Shown here: piece after piece, positions 25,458 to 33,779 of the stretch
Layout of the letters: each line of letters begins with the position of its first letter
Position numbering within the stretch: the first letter of the stretch is position 1
NCBI RefSeq assembly: GCF_030813235.1
Contig: NZ_JAUSUB010000006.1
Coordinates: forward strand, 62,001 to 126,000
DNA from: Cytobacillus purgationiresistens
GTDB taxonomy: Bacteria; Bacillota; Bacilli; Bacillales; Cytobacillaceae
Length of the DNA: 64,000 nt
Direction of reading: 5' to 3'
Program-made: the position numbers and the translations under genes
Notes under the pieces: model-generated
Told to the model about the DNA's origin: nothing
Databases searched by the model: none
What the model saw: only the letters and a program-made list of their open reading frames with translations

Positions 25458-25491
25458 TGCCTAACACCGACCTTTCAAATATAATGAAAGT

Positions 25492-25554
25492 GAGATAGTG
25501 GCTATTACTCAACTGTGGCCACAGCTTTCCACTATCTCTGCCGATGTTTCGGCG
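25492..25554. other. Hairpin cluster near the terminase genes, possible packaging site
   Basis: GAGATAGTGG (25492-25501) and CCACTATCTC (25529-25538) are perfect inverted repeats enclosing the palindrome CTGTGGCCACAG (25513-25524). A second hairpin, GCCGA...TCGGC (25540-25554), follows at once. Together with the next stem (25563-25590) the region is almost entirely structured, yet codes for nothing. Its place next to the terminase genes suggests a packaging or regulatory site. Confidence 0.5.
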
Positions 25555-25562
25555 CTAATGTT

Positions 25563-25597
25563 GAGAGAGGGTGTTACTAGCACCCTCTCTTTTTTTA
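25563..25597 (+). terminator. Strong hairpin with plus-strand T tract
   Basis: GAGAGGGTG and CACCCTCTC form a long GC-containing stem (arms about 25563-25573 and 25581-25590) followed by seven or more Ts on the plus strand. It ends against the stop of the minus-strand methyltransferase gene. As drawn it would stop plus-strand transcription toward the methyltransferase; no plus-strand gene is seen there. Confidence 0.6.
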
Positions 25598-26875
25598 ATT
25601 ATTTAATAAAACAGGTTCTATTCCCGTACTTTCATAGAAACGCTTTTTAATCACATCACAAAAAACCGGATCCAGTTCCATGGTCCGACACTCTCTATCT
25701 GTTTGCTCGCATGTCATAAGAGTAGAACCACTCCCCCCAAATAAATCAATAACAATATCATTCTTCTTGCTGCTGTTTTTCAACGGAATAGCGATTAATT
25801 CTAATGGCTTTTGAGTAGGGTGAACATAATCATTTACATTACCTCGACCAACTTCCCATACAGTCGAGGGATCTGGTTGTTCACCAGGCAAACCAGATCT
25901 CCAAATGGTTGTTTGTTTTCTGTCTCCGTGCCAGGAAGGTGACTTTCCCTTTTTATAAGCATAAAAAACAGGTTCATGCTGCCACCTATACTGAGCCCAA
26001 CCGAATGAAGGGTAATTCTTTACCCATATGCATTGAGATCGAACCAAAATATTATGTTTATTCATGGAGTTTTCAAATTCTCGTTGATAAGATGATCCGT
26101 GAAATATATAAATAGCTGCACTATCTTTCATCAGATAAGAATAGCTTTTAAATACCTTATCTAGAAAAACATCGAATTCCTCTGCAGACATATCGTCATT
26201 TAGTATCTTTTCTCTTCCTGATTCATTTAATACTTTTGAATCACTTGTTACAGCGACATTATATGGAGGATCCGTTATAACAAGATCAGCTTGGTCTTCA
26301 CCCATTAATTTTGCAATATCTTTTGCATTTGTTGCATCTCCACAAACTAAAAGATGACGTCCTAATTTCCAGACGTCACCGTAATTTGTTTCCGGTTCAC
26401 TTATATTTTCAATTGCTCCTTCAACGTCGAAGTTATCTTCTTCAACTGGTTCATCAATTTCTGTATCCAACGGAAGCCCCTCAATCAATTCTACAAACTC
26501 ATCTTGAGAAAAACCAGATAATTCAATGTCTATTGGGCTATCGGATAAATCCTGCAGCAACACTGCTAGTTTCTCTTCATCCCACTCACCACTAATTTTA
26601 TTTAGGGCGATATTTAAGGCTTTTTCCTTTGTGATATCCATATCAACAACGGAAACTTCAACTTCTGTTAATCCTTCATCCATCAATACTTTTAATCGCT
26701 GATGGCCTCCGACAAGATTACCTGTACGTTTATTCCATACAAGTGGCTCAACATAGCCAAATTCATGTATGGAATTTTTGAGTTTTTCATACTCTGTGTC
26801 ACCTGGTTTAAGATCAAGTCGTGGATTATAATCTGCAGGTATCAACTTATTAATTTCAATGGTTTCGATTCTCAT
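25595..26875 (-). CDS. ParB-domain DNA methyltransferase
   Basis: The 426-residue protein fuses an N-terminal ParB/Srx-like domain (about 1-100; N-P-R near 17-19, G-G-H-Q-R 56-60) to an N6-adenine/N4-cytosine methyltransferase. The catalytic motif T-D-P-P-Y-N (201-206) precedes the SAM-binding D-L-F-G-G-S-G-S-T (377-385), the beta-class order. Such fusions are common in Bacillus phages and act without a partner nuclease, probably protecting phage DNA from host restriction or regulating packaging. It ends at a hairpin and is preceded by a terminator, so it starts its own unit or depends on read-through. Confidence 0.92.
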   Translation of the reverse strand: MRIETIEINKLIPADYNPRLDLKPGDTEYEKLKNSIHEFGYVEPLVWNKRTGNLVGGHQRLKVLMDEGLTEVEVSVVDMDITKEKALNIALNKISGEWDEEKLAVLLQDLSDSPIDIELSGFSQDEFVELIEGLPLDTEIDEPVEEDNFDVEGAIENISEPETNYGDVWKLGRHLLVCGDATNAKDIAKLMGEDQADLVITDPPYNVAVTSDSKVLNESGREKILNDDMSAEEFDVFLDKVFKSYSYLMKDSAAIYIFHGSSYQREFENSMNKHNILVRSQCIWVKNYPSFGWAQYRWQHEPVFYAYKKGKSPSWHGDRKQTTIWRSGLPGEQPDPSTVWEVGRGNVNDYVHPTQKPLELIAIPLKNSSKKNDIVIDLFGGSGSTLMTCEQTDRECRTMELDPVFCDVIKKRFYESTGIEPVLLNN

Positions 26876-26892
26876 ATATAACTCCTTCTATA

Positions 26893-26931
26893 AAAAAAGC
26901 ACTACCGACCTAGATGCCAGTGAGTGCTTTT
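26893..26931 (-). terminator. Terminator between early and late blocks
   Basis: On the minus strand AAAAGCACT...AGTGCTTTTTTTAT folds into a stem with a 19-base loop and a T tract. It lies 70 bases after the putative late regulator and before the methyltransferase, so it would stop early transcripts. Confidence 0.8.
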
Positions 26932-27005
26932 ACATGTATCTATATTTATTTCACGTTATCATTATATCACCTTTAAAGTGCATATGAACTGCCCGGCTTA
27001 TGCCT

Positions 27006-27533
27006 TCACCTAAACTTAACCCCATCAATGCCGAACATCAATACTGACAAGGTTTTGCATGCACTGTCAATGTCTTTATAAATCGTTCGATGATGCACGA
27101 AGTGCCTTGAGGCTATATCTTTTGCCAGAACTTTATCCTTTGAAATATATAAATCATACACTACTTTATAACGCCTTATATCTTCCGGATCTCCTGATTC
27201 TTGGCACATGGATTCGTAAACCCTTAATGCTTTGTCAATGTACTCGATCATTGCTAATGTACGTTTTTTACTCCTCATAATGGATTGAATTCTAAATTCA
27301 TCCGTGTCGAGATCAGCAAGATCTAGTTTTTCCTTCAGATTTTTTATATCTGCTTCTACATCGTCACAGTGTTTTACAAATTTACGGTAATTCCGAAGAA
27401 GTAATTTTATGTTCCGTAACCGCCTATCGTGCTTATCCTGTTGCTGTTGTTCCGTATATTCCCGATAGGCTTTAATGGCATTCTGTGAAGCTACATCTGT
27501 GATTATTTTCAACTGTTTTTCTGTAAGCTGCAT
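27006..27533 (-). CDS. Putative late-gene transcription regulator
   Basis: The 175-residue protein is basic and helical, with a coiled coil (about 35-75). Its C-terminal HTH resembles sigma region 4-like domains (about 135-165; V-L-A-K-D-I-A-S-R-H-F-V-H-H-R-T-I-Y-K-D-I). Proteins of this shape (RinA/ArpU-type) are encoded just before the terminase genes in Firmicutes phages and turn on late genes. Position fits: it is the last gene before a terminator and the structural block. No sequence-specific family assignment is claimed. Confidence 0.65.
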   Translation of the reverse strand: MQLTEKQLKIITDVASQNAIKAYREYTEQQQQDKHDRRLRNIKLLLRNYRKFVKHCDDVEADIKNLKEKLDLADLDTDEFRIQSIMRSKKRTLAMIEYIDKALRVYESMCQESGDPEDIRRYKVVYDLYISKDKVLAKDIASRHFVHHRTIYKDIDSACKTLSVLMFGIDGVKFR

Positions 27534-27536
27534 CTG

Positions 27537-28913
27537 TTAAGCCCCCTCTTTAACTTTTTCAATTCTTGCTTTCAGTGCAGACAATAGACTTTCTTGTGTT
27601 GATGCTTTACCTTTCAAAGCATCTTCTACATTTTCGTCCATTCCACTTTGGACCGTTAACCGGTGAATGAACACTTTCTCCTTCTGTCCTTGTCTTGCCA
27701 ATCGTGCGTTTGCTTGTTGGTAGAGTTCCAGGTTCCAGTTAAGTCCGAACCAGATAATGTGATTCCCACCTTGCTGCAGATTCAATCCGTAGCCTGCAGA
27801 TGCCGGATGTGCTAACAGAACATCAATCTGTTTATTGTTCCAATCCAATTCGTCCTGTGGAGTTTTTAATTCCCTGATCCTTAAATTCGATTTTTCTAAT
27901 GCCTTCTGAATTCGGCTTTTATCATGTTGGAAATTATAGAATACTAATGCCGGTGATCCGTTTAAGGCTTCGATTAATTCCAGAAATGACTCTATTTTAT
28001 TATTGTGTATCTCCGCAATATTTCTATCTTCGTCATAAACAGCTCCATTACATAACTGCAGTAACTTGTTTCCTAATACAGCTGCAGATGCTGCAGTAAT
28101 CTCTGTTTCATCCACTTCAAGAAGCATTTCCTTTTCTAGCTTTTCGTAAGCCCTTCTTGCTTTATCATCTAAAACAACAGGTACAGAATTATAAGTAACA
28201 GCTGGAAGCTCGATATAATCCTCAGCCTTCATACTAACTACAATATCCCCGATTAAGCTATGAATCCTATTGTCAGCACCATCTTTTGGCGCATAAGAAA
28301 ATACTCTATCTCGATTTCGTTGATCCGGTTCAAAATATCTCTCTCGGAACCCGCCGATTGTCTTACCTAATCGATATCCTCCGTCTAATAAATAAATCTG
28401 TGCCCAGATATCAAGAAGGCCATTTGGTGAAGGTGTACCAGTCAACTGCACTTGTCTTTTGATATGTGGCCGAATCCCTTTTAAGGATTTGAATCTTTTC
28501 GATTGGTGATTCTTAAAACTACTCGATTCGTCTATCACAACCATATCGAACGGCCATGAATTTCGGTAGTAATCTACCAGCCAAGGAATGTTTTCTCGAT
28601 TGATAATATAAACGTCAGCCGGTGTATTTAAAGCCTTGATTCGTTTTGTTTGGGATCCTAACACGATAGAAAATCGCAACAGCTGCAGATGATCCCATTT
28701 CTTTGCTTCATTCGTCCAGGTACCTTGTGCCACCTTCTTAGGTGCAATGACAAGTACCTTATTCACCTCAAACCGGTTATATTTTAAATCGTTTATTGCC
28801 GTTAATGTAATGACCGTTTTCCCTAACCCCATATCCAACCACAATGCTAGAAAAGGATCCGATAAAATTCGATTGATGTTGTACATTTGGTAATTATGAG
28901 GTTTAAACTTCAC
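27537..28913 (-). CDS. SNF2-type DNA helicase
   Basis: The 458-residue superfamily 2 helicase has a Walker A D-M-G-L-G-K-T (27-33), a DEAD-like V-V-I-D-E-S-S, the T-G-T-P-S-P-N motif III and a C-terminal motif with R-L-A-R-Q-G-Q (motif VI). These short SNF2 proteins occur in Firmicutes phage replication modules, usually beside a VRR-NUC nuclease, as here. It probably remodels DNA or forks at the phage origin. It overlaps the nuclease gene by 11 bases. Confidence 0.92.
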   Translation of the reverse strand: MKFKPHNYQMYNINRILSDPFLALWLDMGLGKTVITLTAINDLKYNRFEVNKVLVIAPKKVAQGTWTNEAKKWDHLQLLRFSIVLGSQTKRIKALNTPADVYIINRENIPWLVDYYRNSWPFDMVVIDESSSFKNHQSKRFKSLKGIRPHIKRQVQLTGTPSPNGLLDIWAQIYLLDGGYRLGKTIGGFRERYFEPDQRNRDRVFSYAPKDGADNRIHSLIGDIVVSMKAEDYIELPAVTYNSVPVVLDDKARRAYEKLEKEMLLEVDETEITAASAAVLGNKLLQLCNGAVYDEDRNIAEIHNNKIESFLELIEALNGSPALVFYNFQHDKSRIQKALEKSNLRIRELKTPQDELDWNNKQIDVLLAHPASAGYGLNLQQGGNHIIWFGLNWNLELYQQANARLARQGQKEKVFIHRLTVQSGMDENVEDALKGKASTQESLLSALKARIEKVKEGA

Positions 28914-29190
28914 GTTCTTTCACCATCTCTACAAAGTTATCAACCTGTTCCTTGCTATCCAGTACATCGGTTCTACATCCAAAACTTTGTAAATCTCGAA
29001 TCTGTTTTAATTGTAATGGTCTTGGCTTCTTACCAGGCGCCTTTAATTCGATAAAATAAATCTTATTGTTCGGGAAAATCACTATTCTATCTGGCACACC
29101 ATCGTTTCCCGGTGATTCAAATTTATAAGCTTTGCCACCTGCTGATTTAACCTTCTTTCGTAAATACTCCTCTATGTCTTTTTCTCGCAT
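28903..29190 (-). CDS. VRR-NUC nuclease
   Basis: The 95-residue stand-alone VRR-NUC (PD-(D/E)XK fold) enzyme has G-V-P-D-R-I, Y-F-I-E-L-K-A-P-G-K-K and a Q-L-K-Q motif, giving the D...E-x-K catalytic set. Such phage nucleases cut branched DNA, perhaps resolving replication intermediates. Start ATG 29190 has AGGTTTGG, a weak site. Its upstream region holds the GTAGACA repeat cluster. Confidence 0.9.
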   Translation of the reverse strand: MREKDIEEYLRKKVKSAGGKAYKFESPGNDGVPDRIVIFPNNKIYFIELKAPGKKPRPLQLKQIRDLQSFGCRTDVLDSKEQVDNFVEMVKEREV

Positions 29191-29328
29191 AATCCAAACC
29201 TCCGATAGGATGCTGTCAACTTTATCTTGTATATATGTGTATGTGTATTAAAATCAGGCTAATTAGGTATATTAGGTAATGTTATATTCTCTCTATACTA
29301 CCTATTTTTATATTCTTATATATTTAAA

Positions 29329-29487
29329 GTAGACAAGGTAGACAATATATAATAAATGTAGATACCCCAAGGGTTTAACCTGTCTACTTTGGTGTCTACT
29401 TTCTCCATTTTCAAAGTAGACACGGTAGACACTTCCAATTTTTACAAGGTAGACAAAATCAGTGCAAAGTAGACAAGAAGGTAGACA
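29329..29487. repeat. Cluster of nine GTAGACA repeats
   Basis: GTAGACA occurs at 29329, 29338, 29416, 29425, 29449, 29469 and 29481, and inverted as TGTCTAC at 29381 and 29393. Several come in pairs (AAAGTAGACA followed by GGTAGACA) 9 or 12 bases apart. The cluster fills the 300-base gap between the VRR-NUC start and the primase-helicase stop. Iterated sites next to primase-helicase genes are typical of phage replication origins; an operator is the alternative. Confidence 0.7.
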
Positions 29488-29491
29488 CTTT

Positions 29492-31906
29492 TTAAGCCTT
29501 CAAATATCCACCTCTTACTTTTCCATATGGACCGAACCTATATGGATTTTTCTGCTTTTTCCATCCATCCATTTGCTCCAAAACATCGTTAATTGCCATA
29601 GTATCTTGTCGTTTCATAAACCTTATATCCCCGCCTAAACACTCCACCCATACTTCTGCAGCACACACACGATCTCGGTCTTCTACTTGTGTTTCTGAGT
29701 TTCCAAACTCCCCAGACCAATAAATCTTCCTTGTACCTAAATCTTTCTTCTGCCACTCAATTGGTACCTTTCTCTCTACAAAATCTCTTATAATACTTTC
29801 ACGTGGATCTTGTTCAGCATGGCTCTCCTGTTGACGCTTTGCCTCTTCTGCAAGCTCTCCAGTTAAAAACAGACTCTCGCCCAGCCGCCAATTCATCACT
29901 GCCTCTGCCCATAAGTGATTCACTTCTTCATCTAAATGGACAAATACACTTTTATTAGGTTGTTGCACTCCTACATCTATTGGCCAAAACCGTCTGCCAC
30001 CTGTCGGATCTTTTAAATAGTCACTTCTATTACTGGTGCCAAAGAAAACACATTTCCTTTGATGCTTTTCTGTTTTACGTGCATAGGCAGCTCTATATTG
30101 GTCTTCTGTTCGGCTTAAGAATCCTTTAATGGTATTGACATCACTCTTGTTATAAGCGCTCATTTCCCCTATTTCTACAAGCCACACACCTTGTAAAAGT
30201 TCAGCTGCTTCTTTACCTTCGAAACTCTCAATGCTGTTTGTAAACCACGATCGGCCCATCTTTTGTATTAGAGTTGTCTTACCCCAACCCTGCGGACCAG
30301 TTAAAACAGGCATGGAATCGTATTTAACACCAGGAGTCATCGCTCTTGCCACTGCAGCAGTGAACGATTTACGTGTAACAGCTCTTGTATACGGCATGTC
30401 TGCTGCCCCCATATAATCAATAAATAAAGTATCTAACCGTTTCACACCATCCCACTGTAAAGTATTAAGATAATCTCTTACAGGGTTAAAAGCGTATTTC
30501 GCTGCACACTGGTTCAATGCATGCATAAGTTTATCTTTGGATTGAAAGCCCAATACCTTTTCAAGATAAATAATTAGGCCCGAGTCATCTTTTTCAGTCC
30601 AACGAAAATCACCAGTTTCATTGCTACGAGGAGCCCAAGGCATAGGTGCAACCCCTATAATTGAATCTGCGAATTCATCCAGCTTAATGCGGCCTTTTAA
30701 GTGTGAATCTCCTTCAAGAGTAATTAGGATATTTTCAATCGTTTTCTGAGGTTGTCCTGTTGTAGGACTAATCTTCAACTTTTGAATCCAACTCACATCA
30801 TTATCAGCTGGCGGAGTGGCATCTGCAGGTGAATCACCAAAATCCTGTACAGCTTGCTCATACCGTTCTTGATTTAAGATGGCTGCCACTCCTGCATCAT
30901 TCAGTGCAAAGCCGGCCATCTGTGTAAAGGAAGGTAGTTTATTTACCGGTGTTTCCGGCTTTGCCTCATCGTCTAACTCTCCGTACTTATGCAAGCGCAC
31001 CAGGTCAAACGCATTAACTAATCGAGCACTACAGGGATCCGTTGCATGATGAGAATATAGGAAAAGCCCATCATCATAGATAACTGCTCCCCCTACGGTT
31101 GAGCCACCTAAGTACGTATAACGGCCATCATCTGTCGGCTCATACAAACTAGGTAAAAATGTCGCGATAGCTGAATGGATGTCATATTGACGACAAAACG
31201 CCCCAACGACTCCGCGCTTATCAAGAGGATTCCCCTGCTTGGCTGCCATCTTTTTATGTGTTTGACCAGCACCCGGCACCTCTGGCCACTCATTAATATT
31301 CCGCCAGTCACCGTACATAGAGAGCAAGCCATCAGTATCAAGAAAGGGTTTATCGCCGTAATAAAAAACGTATTGACTATCAGCCGAACAACTTGGCCAA
31401 TACATAAGCCTTGACGCTTCAAAAGTTGTTGGATCAGCCAGAGACATACCAATAATTGATGCAAGTTTACGTGATAACGGCTCATACTCATCAGGCGAAG
31501 CTGTGCGACTAAGAGGTGCAATAACACGTAACCTCGGTTCCCCCTCATGATGCTTACGAGTTGAATAAACTACGTAAGAGCAACCTAACCCCTCTAGCTT
31601 CTTTAATACCTCTGCTGTGCCACCTGCAGGTATATTATCGAGATCAAGCGTAATGATATCCCGGTCAATCACGTTCGATGCCTTACGGCGGTTGCCAGCT
31701 AACGTGCCACCAACAAAGCCACCAACATCTTTTAGATCATCTTGCTGTTTCTTAGGCATTTTGAAATATTCTTCTAGTGTTTCTGTGCCACGCACTGCTG
31801 TGCGTAGCCTTTCAACTAGCTCAGACCAATAAAGCGTCTGCGCTGGCCAAAGAGTTGCCTTGCGACTACCAGCTGATGATATGGATATTTTTCTGTCATA
31901 TTGCAT
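29492..31906 (-). CDS. Primase-polymerase / VapE-type helicase fusion
   Basis: The 804-residue replication protein has an N-terminal archaeo-eukaryotic primase-like part (about 75-200): the metal-binding D-L-D at 88-90, and Y-S-T-R-K-H-H (114-120) matching the s-x-H motif. A C-terminal VapE superfamily 3-like helicase follows, with Walker A G-P-Q-G-W-G-K-T (537-544) and Walker B-like W-L-V-E-I-G-E (575-581). It would prime and unwind DNA at the phage origin; the adjacent GTAGACA array is the likely site. Start ATG 31906 has AAGGTGG upstream. Confidence 0.85.
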   Translation of the reverse strand: MQYDRKISISSAGSRKATLWPAQTLYWSELVERLRTAVRGTETLEEYFKMPKKQQDDLKDVGGFVGGTLAGNRRKASNVIDRDIITLDLDNIPAGGTAEVLKKLEGLGCSYVVYSTRKHHEGEPRLRVIAPLSRTASPDEYEPLSRKLASIIGMSLADPTTFEASRLMYWPSCSADSQYVFYYGDKPFLDTDGLLSMYGDWRNINEWPEVPGAGQTHKKMAAKQGNPLDKRGVVGAFCRQYDIHSAIATFLPSLYEPTDDGRYTYLGGSTVGGAVIYDDGLFLYSHHATDPCSARLVNAFDLVRLHKYGELDDEAKPETPVNKLPSFTQMAGFALNDAGVAAILNQERYEQAVQDFGDSPADATPPADNDVSWIQKLKISPTTGQPQKTIENILITLEGDSHLKGRIKLDEFADSIIGVAPMPWAPRSNETGDFRWTEKDDSGLIIYLEKVLGFQSKDKLMHALNQCAAKYAFNPVRDYLNTLQWDGVKRLDTLFIDYMGAADMPYTRAVTRKSFTAAVARAMTPGVKYDSMPVLTGPQGWGKTTLIQKMGRSWFTNSIESFEGKEAAELLQGVWLVEIGEMSAYNKSDVNTIKGFLSRTEDQYRAAYARKTEKHQRKCVFFGTSNRSDYLKDPTGGRRFWPIDVGVQQPNKSVFVHLDEEVNHLWAEAVMNWRLGESLFLTGELAEEAKRQQESHAEQDPRESIIRDFVERKVPIEWQKKDLGTRKIYWSGEFGNSETQVEDRDRVCAAEVWVECLGGDIRFMKRQDTMAINDVLEQMDGWKKQKNPYRFGPYGKVRGGYLKA

Positions 31907-31918
31907 GGCACAACCACC

Positions 31919-32848
31919 TTACGAGTTCTTTGTAATAAGTTCTTTCAGTTCTAAATCTAATAATCTCCCTTGTATCTGATTTAACGCTTTATACAGCATG
32001 TCCTTTTCCGATAAAACCTCTTGATGTGGCAACTTGATATCTAAATTTGTTAATACTGTTAAGTCATTTTTGGAAGGGGAAGGAATTTGAGAAACCCTAA
32101 CGGAATGAAGTCTAATAGATTCCTCAATAATATTCCTAACAGTTCTGCCGTTTCCAAACCCCTTCTTGTCCTTATCTGTCCATAACCTGTTGGACAACAC
32201 CCCAAGATACTGATTGTTTGGATAATAATCACGATCTATCAACATCGATTGAGCAATCTGAATCATGTCTGGAACTGAGTAATCAGGAAAGTGAACAGAA
32301 GACGAAAACCTTGATCGCAATCCAGGATTCGAGTCTAAAAAATGGTCCATTTCTTGAGAGTAACCAGCAGCAATAACAAGTACTTCGTCCCTCATATCCT
32401 CCAACATCTGTACCATTGCAGCTACTACCTTTTCACCACTGCCTTTTTCTGAGTCTTTTGAGGGCGTAAAGGCATATGCTTCATCTATAAAAACAACCCC
32501 GCCTCTTGCTTGTTTGAACTTTTCAACAATTGTTTTCTCAGCATCGCCAACATATTTACTAGTTACATCTGCATGATGAATTTCAACGAAAGGTATTTCA
32601 TCACTACCTTTTGGGATTTTAAGAATCCCTGCAGCCGCAAAAGCTTTCCCCACTAACCTTGCTGCAGTGGTTTTTCCTGTACCAGGATTACCTGTAAAGA
32701 CCATATGAAGTGACTGAGATTGATTTTTCAGTCCGTGATTTTTCCTTAATTTTGAGATTCTGTGAAGCTGGATAATTTGTTCCGCTTGCTTCTTTATTTC
32801 CTGCATACCCGTTAGGGAGCCTAATTCTTTTAAAGCTTTAATCACCAT
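31919..32848 (-). CDS. CbxX/SpoVK-type AAA ATPase in phage replication region
   Basis: The 309-residue protein has one AAA domain: Walker A G-N-P-G-T-G-K-T-T (about 53-61), pore-loop region K-Y-V-G-D-A-E, Walker B V-V-F-I-D-E-A-Y, sensor and arginine finger R-S-R-F. This is the CbxX/CfqX (Rubisco activase-like) and SpoVK group. A C-terminal coiled extension follows. No Rubisco is present, so it must act on another target, perhaps the primase-helicase encoded 12 bases downstream. Phage copies of this ATPase are uncommon in my knowledge. Confidence 0.85.
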   Translation of the reverse strand: MVIKALKELGSLTGMQEIKKQAEQIIQLHRISKLRKNHGLKNQSQSLHMVFTGNPGTGKTTAARLVGKAFAAAGILKIPKGSDEIPFVEIHHADVTSKYVGDAEKTIVEKFKQARGGVVFIDEAYAFTPSKDSEKGSGEKVVAAMVQMLEDMRDEVLVIAAGYSQEMDHFLDSNPGLRSRFSSSVHFPDYSVPDMIQIAQSMLIDRDYYPNNQYLGVLSNRLWTDKDKKGFGNGRTVRNIIEESIRLHSVRVSQIPSPSKNDLTVLTNLDIKLPHQEVLSEKDMLYKALNQIQGRLLDLELKELITKNS

Positions 32849-32860
32849 AACGACTCCTTC

Positions 32861-33016
32861 CTAAGCAACAAACAATAACGCTTCAATTTCTTCTTCAAGC
32901 TTGCCTAATGCATCTCCAAGCTTCCTCCGTTCAAAATCCGTATGAACCGCGGTAAACTGCAGTGATAAATTTCGATGATAGGATAATAAGAAGCTTAATC
33001 GCTCTTTTTCTGTCAT
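32861..33016 (-). CDS. Small hypothetical protein (51 aa)
   Basis: The ATG (33016) has AGGAGG at a good distance. The product begins M-T-E-K-E-R-L-S-F-L-L-S-Y and ends E-E-E-I-E-A-L-L-F-V-A; two amphipathic helices are predicted. It fits the 150-base gap between the zinc-ribbon protein and the AAA ATPase, so it is part of the same operon. Function unknown. Confidence 0.65.
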   Translation of the reverse strand: MTEKERLSFLLSYHRNLSLQFTAVHTDFERRKLGDALGKLEEEIEALLFVA

Positions 33017-33017
33017 T

Positions 33018-33359
33018 TCACTTACCTCCTAAGCCTAATATCATGACTCTTTTTCGAACTGCTTCGTATGTTCTTCCTAAGTTAGCAGCAATTGAACTAA
33101 GGCTGTATCTCTTGTTATATAAATCAACTAAGGTTTTATCTTCATCATTTGTCCAGTGTGCTTTCGTTCTTTTTTGATCTAGAGCTATTAACACTTTTTC
33201 AATTTCTTTCTTCGAATAACAAAGCTCGAAGGATGTAAACGAGTGGGAGCATTCCCCACACACCCGTTTACGTTTTTTACTGTTACTTAGTAATCCGACC
33301 TCATAATAACGGCTATCTGTAATTCTCAAGTTAGGACTGCTACATTCAGGACATTTCAT
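33018..33359 (-). CDS. Zinc-ribbon plus Myb/SANT-like DNA-binding protein
   Basis: The 113-residue protein has an NrdR-like N-terminal zinc ribbon (C-P-E-C at 3-6, D-S-R, then C-G-E-C about 34-37). A Myb/SANT-like helix-turn-helix follows (about 67-105; H-W-T-N-D-E-D-K-T-L-V-D-L-Y, I-A-A-N-L-G-R-T, V-R-K-R-V). It lacks the NrdR ATP-cone, so it is not a nucleotide-reductase regulator. A phage transcription regulator is the most likely role. It overlaps the MazG-like gene by 14 bases. Confidence 0.75.
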   Translation of the reverse strand: MKCPECSSPNLRITDSRYYEVGLLSNSKKRKRVCGECSHSFTSFELCYSKKEIEKVLIALDQKRTKAHWTNDEDKTLVDLYNKRYSLSSIAANLGRTYEAVRKRVMILGLGGK

Positions 33360-33621
33360 TGTTTACTATTCGTTCCTCTTTAATTTGTTCAGCTATTTCA
33401 ACTGCAACTGCAGCAGTTTGAATTAATTCATTATATAGGTCAGATGCGTCGGACTCTTTACTCCATTCCCTACCGTTCTGCATAGCTTGAGCAACTTCTC
33501 CGACTTCTTCAATAAGAATTTTAAGCCAATCACCATCGGAGCGCCTCTGCACTCCCCATTTTTGATTCTGCCGTACCCGTTCTTTAGCCACATCATCAAT
33601 AACAACTTTGGTTAAATTCAT
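33346..33621 (-). CDS. MazG-like nucleotide pyrophosphohydrolase
   Basis: The 91-residue protein has R-V-R-Q-N-Q-K-W-G, then I-L-I-E-E-V-G-E-V-A-Q-A (about 36-47) and a later helix D-L-Y-N-E-L-I-Q. The acidic residues E-E-x-x-E and the later E/D pair would bind magnesium, as in short MazG-like all-alpha NTP-PPases. Such phage enzymes may alter nucleotide or ppGpp pools. The C-terminus is charged. It lies in the early operon. Confidence 0.75.
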   Translation of the reverse strand: MNLTKVVIDDVAKERVRQNQKWGVQRRSDGDWLKILIEEVGEVAQAMQNGREWSKESDASDLYNELIQTAAVAVEIAEQIKEERIVNNEMS

Positions 33622-33638
33622 TGATTCATCTGCCTCCT

Positions 33639-33779
33639 TTAATTGATTAATTTCCAGCCATCCCTTACCCGAGACAGCAATTCATATTTCTTTAAGGGCT
33701 CGTACAAATAAACAAGTTGTCCTTCTTCCCTACGAACTAACAACATCCAACGAGGCGACCGTTTACGCTTCCTCGCCAT
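33639..33779 (-). CDS. Small basic hypothetical protein (46 aa)
   Basis: The ATG (33779) overlaps the HNH gene's TGA by one base (TGATG), which implies reinitiation. The product starts M-A-R-K-R-K-R-S-P-R-W-M-L-L-V-R-R-E-E-G and contains V-Y-L-Y-E-P-L-K-K-Y. Highly basic N-terminus suggests nucleic-acid contact. Not identified. Confidence 0.6.
   Translation of the reverse strand: MARKRKRSPRWMLLVRREEGQLVYLYEPLKKYELLSRVRDGWKLIN

Noticed and set aside
25595..29190. Defence island reading (methyltransferase, SNF2 helicase, VRR-NUC nuclease)
   Set aside because: These genes form a standard phage replication and DNA modification module with typical order; no restriction nuclease or BREX/DISARM partner is present.
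29329..29487. CRISPR-like array
   Set aside because: The repeat unit is only seven to ten bases, spacing is irregular and both orientations occur; no cas genes are nearby.
31108..31548. 146-codon frame within the primase-helicase gene
   Set aside because: Same strand but another frame of a gene with clear motifs; low-complexity product and no ribosome binding site.
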